From Carpediemonas membranifera (taxonomy: Eukaryota > Fornicata), in the NCBI GenBank assembly GCA_019828565.1, contig JAHDYR010000038.1, forward strand, positions 1-64,000: DNA of 64,000 nucleotides, read 5' to 3'. Of this stretch, positions 11,501-19,295 are shown in pieces. The notes under the pieces are model-generated. The model was not told the origin of the DNA. It searched no databases and saw only the letters and a list, made by a program, of their open reading frames with translations. The position numbers and the translations under genes were made by a program. The number at the start of each line of letters is the position of its first letter. Position 1 is the first letter of the stretch.

Positions 11501-13234
11501 GGTGCAGCAGCCGTCAATATCGACGGCACAACCATTCACTCACTATTTCAGTGGACCGAGGGCCGTTTCACAGCTCCAGTGAAGGGAACCGTTCCATGGA
11601 TACTACTTAATAACGCCACTACGATCACAATAGACGAGGCGTTCACACTGTCCGCGGCTGATATTCAGGATCTCAACGATGCGCTATGCATTGCACGGAG
11701 AAACCAAGACCCATTCGGAGGAGTGAACCTCATACTCGTCGGGGACCCATATCAGCTCCCACCGGTCAACTCCCGCAGTTTCAGCAGCTATAAGAGCGCA
11801 TACCACTTCGGCTGGAGCAACTATAAGTACAGCGCCGTCATCCTATCGAACGTCCACCGCCAAGCTTCCGACCCGGCGTTCACGTACGCACTGAACGGAC
11901 TACAGAGAGGCGACATGTCCGCCAAACACGTCACGTTGTTCGCTGGCCGTGCGACGATCGACCGTTTCGACGCACTCATTCATGCAGCACTGGACGGCGC
12001 CACCATCATCTGCGGCACTCGATCCCGACAAGCGTTCCTGAACGACCAGTGTGTCCAGGCTCTCGCTCACTATGGGGGCAGAGACATGCGCGTGTACAAG
12101 AACGTCGTTCTGTTACCACTATCAATCGAAGACAGACCAATCGACGTCATTCCAGGTACCCCCGAACAGTTTACATATGACGCTGCCACTGAGCTTGCCG
12201 TGACAGAGCACATATACGACTTTGAGACCCGCCTCGTCGACACAAAGCTCTGTATTGGGGCGAGAGTAATGCTGACATCGAACGACTACTACGACAAGGG
12301 AGTCGCGAACGGATCTATCGGCACGGTCACCGCAATGGGTGCAAGGTCCGTCACCGTCGTGTTCAACCCAGAAAGTGAATCACGTCGCCGAGCACTCATC
12401 ATCCGTGATAGAACCGTCCCAGTCGGTCCAGCAATCCACAAGTACCTCCCTCTACGGTCTGCATACGCAATCACTGTCCACAAGACTCAAGGGAGAACGA
12501 TCAAGAACATCGTTGTCGATTTGTCGAACGACATATCACCCAGCGACTCCCCGTTCTGGGAGGCGGGTCAGCTATACTCAGCAATTTCGAGAGCGCCATC
12601 GTCGGATGACGTCAGGTTATACGGCCTTCTCCGTATGTCAGAGATCATACCGACACAGATATCCGTGCGCAAAGCGTGCGACCTTTACATTGAGAAGCTC
12701 CACACTCAGCGGGTGATCCTTAACCCATTGACAAACAAGCGAGGAAAGAGCAAGTTCACCTCAGTCGGCCAACCAAATCCACAGGTGTCCCTTGAGACGT
12801 TCAAGTCCCGTTGTAACTTTGTTGCGCGCACCGAAGTCGACCACATCGACATCCGGTCCTATGCCACCAGGGCAGACGCGCGCCTGAAAGCGAGCCCGAT
12901 CATTCCGCCAGATGTCAAGATCACAGACTTCGTTGAGCTTAAGCTTCTCATGGACGGGTCTAACGCTATGCAGGACGAAATGTCCCTCCCAGACGGCACT
13001 AAGGGCATCAGACCGAAGTCTCGCACTTTCGTTAACGGACGAGAAGAAAACACGAAGGCACCATGGTATGTTTCCACCACTGACGACAGGTACAGGATCA
13101 TCGGCGAGACTGTCAGCGACTCATTGCCGATAGAGCCGCCGCAAGCACGATTCATGTGGGTTGATAGCGAGTCGGAACCCGAGTCGCCCACCCAAGACGT
13201 CACAGCTTCACTGATTGTCCCAACCAGCCCCTGA
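8522..13234 (+). CDS. Helitron Rep/helicase (HUH nickase plus PIF1-like helicase), intact
   Basis: The ATG at 8522 gives 1570 residues; the frame is open slightly upstream, but only with a TTG inside the repeat array. An acidic N-terminus is followed by a cysteine cluster (residues 103-119, CAVC...CKQCPC). The Rep domain has FFWTFTIDP (about 428), the HUH motif MLHIHTVTWH (about 518) and the two catalytic tyrosines in MYLTKYITK (about 640). The SF1 helicase has GRAGTGKS (about 962), TIDEA (about 1036), GDPYQLPP (about 1073) and VHKTQGRT (about 1318). By family knowledge this protein nicks one strand, unwinds and rejoins the ends during rolling-circle transposition. The C-terminal tail aligns with the start of the left copy's OTU frame. 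It ends at a UGA overlapping the next frame (see 13229-13235). Confidence 0.93.
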   Translation: MPDYDIINSTDLGIPIDAGGSDGWSSDELTPSSDLSDISDLIDDDFVPSDDDLAIYRVIDRDYAPPERPRLIRPPSPPPASEIDLFEVSLTPIRPKVLERTICAVCKHIRLPGCKQCPCPADDGGRLTDLQDELSSMLTRSIGAFDAETAQHIKALSHREFRALNHALALATTWTSVQASKGLFVVFKGVTTAFGKTDQYAQTICGDSIATVPQRALDLTREWLTANSATFRAMRSTIQEATNDGIEGQISFSFTNQRDQGNHIAFTPNAAMSNVANADAVATWLDEDNVRRTKYVQFESDIAAFATFPLLFPDGRGFSDQYRARYKHLKTWVRHTINAAQTSFVRTNPATATFLSLAHTSYERITARRYTGIVDEAQTEAANNGVLSVNANGNTHSIAPPTLQLSLGHMHAIEDHLKAMLARYGCPHFFWTFTIDPDSVIQCLHEMAADPSDPLPPPLFERRHTPRHAPVDAAHVCLEYFTTIFEELKSKLTGTTENPGDFPICEFATRIEEQENSMLHIHTVTWHKGIGQKLPTGDIFTERLAKAVDAIVSTDSSVMSPKSTFYQTHRCNEHCKRRGTQCKQGYPAPACNISHINQNGEFLAKRTQSDAFITPFCPLIAENILGSMHVTPVTSAEVIMYLTKYITKPPAEVIEEVSARDTRDIEPHHLIFQQRRRIIGPPMLAILLEGTSIFSASTPHEKIDTDVLPEKRIYGPRNRCTTNKVGEWTKYYNRPVELEHLTYVQFRTFYDTRSKKASEISKFKDEEQIRYSGADGTKYFWRIWKRRRPVTACIPMTIPSDGDRHYFNLLALHKPWRSDEEMRSIGTTRCSYSEKCFDLGLIDDDELDDDQAFDIAWHLHFNTNLDNHGYMAIVRAALEKNGAETTMQMINAVQDVSRKYMLMKHVLNNTKQAYVTNHDVIARWEAPRKLDTSINLDSNQATILNHYVSKLRSKTQTILLLMGRAGTGKSVVLRHIAKHTSDQGLLVLVTAATGAAAVNIDGTTIHSLFQWTEGRFTAPVKGTVPWILLNNATTITIDEAFTLSAADIQDLNDALCIARRNQDPFGGVNLILVGDPYQLPPVNSRSFSSYKSAYHFGWSNYKYSAVILSNVHRQASDPAFTYALNGLQRGDMSAKHVTLFAGRATIDRFDALIHAALDGATIICGTRSRQAFLNDQCVQALAHYGGRDMRVYKNVVLLPLSIEDRPIDVIPGTPEQFTYDAATELAVTEHIYDFETRLVDTKLCIGARVMLTSNDYYDKGVANGSIGTVTAMGARSVTVVFNPESESRRRALIIRDRTVPVGPAIHKYLPLRSAYAITVHKTQGRTIKNIVVDLSNDISPSDSPFWEAGQLYSAISRAPSSDDVRLYGLLRMSEIIPTQISVRKACDLYIEKLHTQRVILNPLTNKRGKSKFTSVGQPNPQVSLETFKSRCNFVARTEVDHIDIRSYATRADARLKASPIIPPDVKITDFVELKLLMDGSNAMQDEMSLPDGTKGIRPKSRTFVNGREENTKAPWYVSTTDDRYRIIGETVSDSLPIEPPQARFMWVDSESEPESPTQDVTASLIVPTSP

Positions 13235-14297
13235 CACGCCCGAGCCAGAGCATCATTCACAGACAACTGCCCCACAAGATAAGCTTCTGCAACCCACCTC
13301 CACATGTGGGCGAAGATCTACAAGGCGGACAATCATCGACGACGACGAGGAGGAATTCGCAGAACCAGCAAAGCTGTCATACAAGCAACCGAGTAAGCGA
13401 TCATCTACACGCTCTGGGACACGTTGGTCTAACCGACTAGTCACCGACGAGTCAGGAACGCGAGACATTGTCCCATGGAACATGAGGATCATTGAGTCAG
13501 CCCCAGACGGCGACTGTGCCATCCACTCGGTCAAGCAAGTATCAAAGGCATGGGGAAGTCTCTCCACTTCCCTCGTCCGTCTGCTAGTTGCGAGATTAAT
13601 CGAGGAGAATCCTCATATGTGTCCACGTGCGTGGAACAAGGCCGATAGAGACGATATGCTCGCTCGTGCACGCGACGGTAGGTTTCTGAACGATGGAATC
13701 GTCTGGCGCGCACTGATGCACGAGATGACCGAGGAATCGTCGTCCAGATTATATCAGTACACTCCAGTACTGGACGACGATCACGGTCCGAAGGCGCTAT
13801 CAGTGACTGAGTACACATTTGAGAGACAAGGTCCGCTAAGAATCTCGAACACCGGCGTTGTGACCGGAGTATTCGCTCCGGGTACATATTTCCGAAGCCA
13901 ACACTACGACTTCTGCAGGCCCATCCGCGACCAAGGTCGACAGGCATTTAGAGAGAATGACCCCATCAGAGCGATTGAGATAGATGCGCCGCCACCAGCC
14001 CAGCCAAGAAGGTCTTCTCGCACAAGCAAGCAGGTCACCAAACCCATGGAACCCCCACCAAAGCCGCGCAGAGGACGCCCACGGAAGGCACCCGCATCGC
14101 CAGTTGAAGTCGACCCAGCATTGGACTCGGATACCGCATGGAGCACGCGTAGAAGAGGTAAGAAGAAGAAGCCAGCAACCAAGACGCCACCCAAACACAA
14201 TACACCGACGGCTGAAAAGTCGTTTGACGCTCGACGCCCTCACAAGGACTCCCCACCGAACAAGTCAACACGGACCAAGCGTGCGAAATCGGATTAA
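13215..14297 (+). CDS. OTU-like protease domain with AT-hook, right copy
   Basis: The open frame overlaps the end of Rep/helicase in the +1 frame. The first in-frame ATG is at 13482, only about eight codons before the catalytic motif APDGDCAIHSV. A free-standing protein would thus be cramped, and translation as a fusion is more likely. The motif is a good match to the OTU Cys box (DGDC). QHYD, about 140 residues later, could supply the histidine. The tail carries two basic segments: RRSSRTSKQ and a clear AT-hook core, RRGRPRKAP. The protein may process the element's polyprotein or act on host ubiquitin, and bind AT-rich DNA. These roles are inference. The homologue in the left copy lacks the DG before the cysteine. 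Confidence 0.75.
   Translation: MSQPAPDTPEPEHHSQTTAPQDKLLQPTSTCGRRSTRRTIIDDDEEEFAEPAKLSYKQPSKRSSTRSGTRWSNRLVTDESGTRDIVPWNMRIIESAPDGDCAIHSVKQVSKAWGSLSTSLVRLLVARLIEENPHMCPRAWNKADRDDMLARARDGRFLNDGIVWRALMHEMTEESSSRLYQYTPVLDDDHGPKALSVTEYTFERQGPLRISNTGVVTGVFAPGTYFRSQHYDFCRPIRDQGRQAFRENDPIRAIEIDAPPPAQPRRSSRTSKQVTKPMEPPPKPRRGRPRKAPASPVEVDPALDSDTAWSTRRRGKKKKPATKTPPKHNTPTAEKSFDARRPHKDSPPNKSTRTKRAKSD
13229..13235 (+). promoter_or_regulatory. Candidate +1 frameshift site CCC-TGA-C
   Basis: The Rep/helicase frame ends in ...AGC CCC TGA C. Skipping the T at 13232 places the ribosome on GAC in the OTU frame, which is open across the junction and has no ATG until 13482. A proline codon next to a UGA that can slip +1 resembles antizyme-type shift sites (a known class). 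In the left copy the two domains are fused in one frame. A plain one-base deletion is the alternative. Confidence 0.4.
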
Positions 14298-14351
14298 TGT
14301 TAAATACATACGGTTCAAGTAAAGCTCTGCGAATGCGATCACACGCCTATA

Positions 14352-14717
14352 ATGGAACAAAGTGTCCAGCATTGCAAACGACATCATACGCAACTTTCTC
14401 CACTCGATTCGAGAAGCACAAATACGATGGGACAGCATCAGCCTATCGCAAAACGGCCTCGTGGCCGTCCTAAAAAGCAAGCATTACCTGAAATCCCACC
14501 TGATGTTGGAACACAAACAGTTCCGACAGAACACGTTCCAATACGAGAAAGACGGCGCACATTGGCCACGAAATATAACAAGATCACGCTTATCCCCGAC
14601 ACTTCCTCAAGCGCTTTCAAGCCACCAACCACGATCATCCCGAAGCCCCCCAAACCAACGCCACGCAAGGAAACCGACTCGGAGCCCGTCGAACTGAGCA
14701 TAAAACTCGAGCAATAG
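14352..14717 (+). CDS. Small AT-hook protein, hypothetical
   Basis: A 121-residue frame with an ATG at 14352, in the same frame as the OTU gene but after two stops. It contains the AT-hook core RPRGRPKK near residue 35 and a proline/lysine-rich C-terminal half. It lies inside the Helitron unit, before the terminal GC-rich block, with no counterpart in the left copy. It may be a decayed extension of the OTU protein's AT-hook tail or a separate DNA-binding accessory. Coding status is uncertain. Confidence 0.4.
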   Translation: MEQSVQHCKRHHTQLSPLDSRSTNTMGQHQPIAKRPRGRPKKQALPEIPPDVGTQTVPTEHVPIRERRRTLATKYNKITLIPDTSSSAFKPPTTIIPKPPKPTPRKETDSEPVELSIKLEQ

Positions 14718-14774
14718 AACGCAGCCAATCGCCGCCCTTAATCGCCGCACGTAATCGCGCCTCCTTATCATTTC

Positions 14775-14917
14775 GGGGGGGCTCCGGTCGCTCCTCCGGC
14801 TTCGTTCGGCTTCGCTTCGCTCCGGGCGCTCGTCGCTACGCTCCTCCCGCCCTCCGCTACGCTACGCCTCTCTACGCCTCCGTCACTCTCTCTGCCCCCC
14901 TGCGACCCCCCGCGGAC
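14775..14917. repeat. GC-rich terminal block, copy 2
   Basis: Almost identical to 5473-5613 over its whole length and embedded in unrelated flanks. It begins with a G7 tract and ends in CCCCGCGGA. It marks the downstream side of the right Helitron unit. Confidence 0.85.
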
Positions 14918-15864
14918 CTCCCAGCCACACACAACCAGTCACTCACCTTCAAAGCAGCATAAATACTCACCGTCGTCTCATTTCGTCATCGCACTTTATG
15001 GCTTCCCATGCAGAACTCACAATGCATCATCTGACCAAGCATAGTATGACGCCATAACGCGTTCCAGTATCACAACGTAGCATTTCGTGATCATGACGTT
15101 CATTTCAGATGAAGTCGTCATTTTTCAGAATTGCACTATCGATTACTCGATGGCCATAACTCGGATCGAAAAACGAAATAGCAAACCTTCATCTACATCT
15201 AAAACTACGTCGTTCTATACCTACACATTCTTTCCATCATTCGTTTGAGAGGGTTTTTTTTGGTGTCAAAAAATCTTGTATTTAGCGAAAAATTAGTAGC
15301 TGCCTCGACCGCACCCTATGCCACTAAGAAGCGTGGCCAGTTGCTAAGAGAACGCATGGCCCAGTCCCGAGTTCTGCGCCCCCGACCATGAGCTTCCCGA
15401 CACCCACACCCAACCCGTCGTTAATTAATTTTCGCCATCAACCCCCGCCATCAAGCCCACATAGGTTGGTGCATGCGTGTATGAGCCGGCTTGCGCTAGT
15501 CTCCTCCACGTCGTCTGGTCGGGTCCCCCCCGGAGTATGACTCTTACCGACTGTCATAAATAACGGAGATTTAAGAATTATAAAAAGTTAGCTCGGAATT
15601 GATATGTCGAAGGGTAGGGACATATCGTGGTGTATTTGCGTGGCTCTGCGTACTCTCCTCGTCGCGTGAGTCGCCCAAGGAGGTCGGGCAGACCCCCCAA
15701 AACGGCTACTCAGAACTTTACGACGAATAGAGATAGCCCAGGTCTGACAAATGACTCCGGGGGGTATTCTGGGGTAAGTAAGGAGAATCTGGAATTACAT
15801 CTGATATCCACTAAATATTCGGCGAGATATGAAGGTCGAGTCGAAATGTTCACTTGCTGTATAG
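14918..15864. other. Non-coding stretch between Helitron and retroelement
   Basis: No convincing gene. It is A/T-richer than its neighbours, with a T8 run near 15255 and a TTAATTAATT stretch near 15421. The frames present are short and unlike known families. The 5' end of the tyrosine-recombinase element may start in here, but I cannot see its terminal repeat. Confidence 0.5.
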
Positions 15865-17741
15865 TTAATTACCTTACCTTACCTTACGCTAATCCGTCGG
15901 CCCAGGCTACACCGACGGGCGGCGAGCCGGGTCATCCCAGAGGACGTCCGTGACATCCTCACCACGGTGGCGGACGCTGTCGTTGACCCGTCTAAGGTCC
16001 CTCCCCCGGCCCCGAACGTGGCCACCAGCGCCAAGGCTGTGGCGAGGCGAGTCCGCACACGCGACACGGTGGCGGAGTTCTCCGCTGGCCAGGCCATGGT
16101 GGGCCGCGCAGATGCTCTCACACTGCTAGGTTTCCCACAGGGCTGGGTCGAGCGGATCGAAGCGGAGGGGGGCCTTCCCCTCAATACCCCCACCCCCCCA
16201 CCAGCTCCTCCCTTACCGGCGACTCCTCGGGATCCCGATCGACCGAGAGTGGCCGCCCTCAACGCGGAGCTCCTCCAGCAGGGTGCGGCTTCGCTGCGTG
16301 AGGTGCCAAAGGGTCACCTGGTCAAGCTCTTCCCGGTGGCCAAGTCCTCGGGAAAGGACCGCGCGGTGCCGACTTCACCGAGGCAAACCTCCACATGCCT
16401 CTGGAGCCGTTCGCCTATGAACGCTTTCCAGCTCTGCTGGCGGCTTCATATTCGTGGGGCGCCACGGTGGACGCGAAGTCTGGCTACTTCCAGCTGCCGA
16501 TTGCCCTGCGGGACCGGGACTTTGTCTACTGGTTGGCGACCAACGCGGAGGGTGAGACGGTTCACTTGGGCCTGGACGTCCTCGCCATGGGGCTGACCTC
16601 CGCTACGAAGGAATATAGCCGCATCTCCCACTACCTGGCCGGGGCCATGAGGCGCCTCGGCTTCCCAGCGGCCCCCTACTTAGACGACGGCGCTTGCCTG
16701 GGCAGGACGAAGGCAGAGGCGGCCCTATGCGTGGCGGTGTGGGTGTCCCTCCTGGAGGCGGTCGGCATATTCGTGTCTTGGGACAAGTCTGACCTTACCC
16801 CCTCTCGGTCGATCGTCTTCCGTGGTCTCCTGCTGGATCTCCAACAGCACCAGGTGCGACTGCCGGAGGACAAGTGCCACGACATCAGCGGAGCCCTCAG
16901 CCAGTGGGCGCAGACGGGCGCTACCAGCACCAGGAGGGCCCTATCATACGTGGGCAAGGTCGAGTTTGCGTACAACGCGGTTGTGCAGGCTCGTTGGCTC
17001 ATAAGCAAGGCGCGCCGTAATGTGCTGGCGACCGAGAAGGCCGGCCGGGACACCGTCCACTTCACCACCGAGGCCAGGCAGGACCTCAGGCGGCTGGCGG
17101 CGTTCGTGAAGGCGAACCGGGGTCGCCCAATGGTGGCGAGACCAACGTCACTCACGATTGTCACCGACGCCTGCACGACGGGTATGGGAGCAGCAACGCT
17201 CGATGAGAACGGCGACGTGGTCGGTACAATTGCTGAGGACATTCTCCCGGATGAACTCATTGCCCAGAGTGAAATCCGGGCCGTGCACACCGCTCTCCAG
17301 ACGTTTGATCCCCCAAGGTCGACATCGGTCGTCATCCTGACGGATAACGCGGTAACGTACTCCGTCCTGCGGAACTTCAAATGCGCACCCTCGGTGGCGG
17401 AGATGAGCTCACCAATATTCGATCTAGTCACAGATCGGGACTGGGATGTGTTACCCCTATACATCCAGACCGACCTGAATACGGTCGCGGATGAGCTCTC
17501 GCGCGACACGTCAATCCAGGGTCACCTCCTGGAGGGAGTGAGAGCGTGGGTGCCGAGGAGTGCGGAGTCGCTCCAGATTGATCACCGGACTCCATTCTCA
17601 TTCTCTGATCCGTTCGCCACCCCCGTCTTCGACCGCCCAGAGGTTGCGGACAGAGGCCCAAAACCATGGGCTGGTTGGTCCAGAAAGCTCCTGATGGGCT
17701 GGACGGGCTGCCTCCCTCCACGACGTGGAGTGCCCGAGTGA
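15865..17741 (+). pseudogene. Reverse transcriptase/RNase H of a tyrosine-recombinase retroelement
   Basis: The frame is open from a stop near 15862 without an ATG, then shifts once near 16370, where the RT core begins (DFTEANLHMPLEPF). RT motifs visible: VDAKSGYFQLP (about 16468), MGLTSATKE and YLDDGA (about 16678). RNase H follows, with TDACTTGMG, SEIRA, TDNAVT and ADELSR supplying the catalytic carboxylates. This arrangement, with a recombinase gene downstream instead of a DDE integrase, is that of the DIRS/Ngaro order. It lacks a clear gag, and the frameshift makes it non-functional as written. It overlaps the recombinase frame by a few bases, in another frame. Confidence 0.82.
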
Positions 17742-19164
17742 TCCCAGGGCTCTTTCAGACGAGGGCGACAGGGCGGAGGACGATGTCGTCGTCCGCGCAT
17801 ACGCCGGGCTGGCTGATCAGGCACAGGCCAGAGCGCCCATCGCGGTGGTCACCGTCCCGGGTCTGGGTAAGAAGGGTATCCCCAACGGTTCCGTCGATGA
17901 CCAGGTCCACCACTGGCTGGCGTCCCCAGGCCCGATGAGGCCCAAGTCGATCACTTTCAGCATGCCCACTACGACATCATACCTGCCGGTCTGGTGGCCG
18001 CTGCTCCGGGACCTACAGGTGACGGTTGACGGAGACCGAGTCACCCTCCATTCCCCTACGCCAGAGAGTGACACGCTGATTGCTCGATCCCTTGTCCAAG
18101 AGGCGGCCGCGACTCGTCAGACACAGGACATCACCAGCCTGCCGGCACTTGTAGGCGAGCAGGGGGCGCAGGAGGCCGACACCAGGAACTCTGTTCGGTC
18201 GGCCCTCGAAGTTCTTCGGAATGGTAGAGCCGCGGGCGCGTCCCAGGTCGAGCGCTTGGCCGCAGAAGCTGTGGAGCAGACACTCTCCAGCCGGAAGGAG
18301 GCGATCACAACGGCCTGGAACAAGTGGTACGCCTTCTGTATCGCGATGTCTCACCCTGCCACAGTGTTCGACCAGACAGCAGCAATCGCCTTCCACCGCT
18401 GGGTGACACGAGACTGCCCGACACGGCGAGTCAATAGCGCCACGGCGAAGACATACGCAGGAACCCTGTCATCTCTACTCTGCACCGACCGGGAGGCCCT
18501 GGCGAACAATGTCACGAGAGCGGTGATTCGCAACTTTCATCGTGAGGCCAATAGGATGGCGGCTACGGCCAAGCGACACGCGGTGCCGGTGAGTGGGCAG
18601 CAGCTGACGTTCTTGTGCACGGAGCTGGCGAATGCTTCCGCCATGAACGCAAGAGTACGCGCCATGGGTGTTGTGCTGCTTTGCTTCCTCACTGGTGCAC
18701 GGGCCAACGAAGCTAACGTGACGTTCAGGCAGATTTCCACACTGGCACGAGAAGAAGTCATCTCCATCAAGATACACCAGTACAAGACAGACGGATCCGC
18801 AAACGCAAGACCTGGCAACCCGGCACCACTTGCTGTTCGCCCAGTGGACATCTATCTGAGGACATATCCTCAATTGGTGAAGACTGCTTTCACCAACCTC
18901 CTCAGACGCTCAGTGGAGCACTATTCCGCGATCGGACAACCAGCTTGCGCTGTTACACCAGTTTTCCCTTTCCTTCCCGGAAGATTCACGCCCATTCGGT
19001 CATCGCTTTATCGCTCCCACGATCACGACTGAACTGAGTCGAATCCCCGAACTCGCCGGCCTGACGGGACACAGCGGCAGGATCGGACAGGTTGCCTGTC
19101 AACTCTCGCAGGCGAGAACCACAGCCGAGATTAACGAGTGGTTTGGCTGGCTAGGACATGATAC
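17722..19164 (+). pseudogene. Tyrosine recombinase of the same retroelement, N-terminal part
   Basis: No ATG opens this frame; it follows directly on the RT frame. The region from about 18280 has a phage-integrase-like core: SAM-like domain (WNKWYAFC...), the box I arginine in LTGARANE (about 18690) and, after a one-base shift near 19010-19030, the HxxR motif LTGHSGRIGQ (about 19064). The gene is cut at 19164 by the chromovirus; its last exon-like piece, with the tyrosine, is at 23227. In life this enzyme would integrate circular cDNA without target duplication (known for DIRS-like elements). Confidence 0.82.
19161..19164. repeat. Target-site duplication ATAC, left
   Basis: Four bases next to the LTR end TG. 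They match the ATAC at 23227-23230; removing one copy together with the element restores the recombinase frame (GHD-T-VQGY), which is strong support for the exact insertion point. Confidence 0.85.
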
Positions 19165-19283
19165 TGTGCTTGGTTTGGCCTTGAATGGAACTTTCCAATT
19201 AATGGATGAGAACTGATTTACTCCTGGAAACCGCAGTGGTGAAAATGGTCAAAAACCAAAACCTTAAACTGCGCCTCACCACA
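19165..19283 (-). repeat. 3' LTR of chromovirus (119 bp)
   Basis: Begins TGTGCTTGG and ends CACCACA on the plus strand, identical but for one base to 23108-23226. It is unusually short for a Ty3/gypsy LTR. By orientation this is the 3' LTR. Confidence 0.95.
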
Positions 19284-19294
19284 CTACCCTCTCT
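19284..19294 (-). promoter_or_regulatory. Polypurine tract
   Basis: On the minus strand the bases directly before the 3' LTR read AGAGAGGGTAG, a purine-rich run in the expected position for plus-strand DNA priming. Confidence 0.75.
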
Positions 19295-19295
19295 A

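Larger units (their letters stand above)
7455..14917 (+). mobile_element. Helitron-type unit, right copy
   Basis: Contains the 145-bp array, an intact Rep/helicase frame, an OTU-domain frame, a small AT-hook frame and the GC-rich terminal block. It is in the same orientation as the left copy. The left limit is set at the array only for convenience; the 423-bp duplication may belong to the element too. Confidence 0.75.

Noticed and set aside
19160-19164. Five-base target duplication GATAC for the chromovirus
   Set aside because: The right flank is AATAC, so only ATAC (four bases) is shared; the GATAC before the right LTR is internal to the element.
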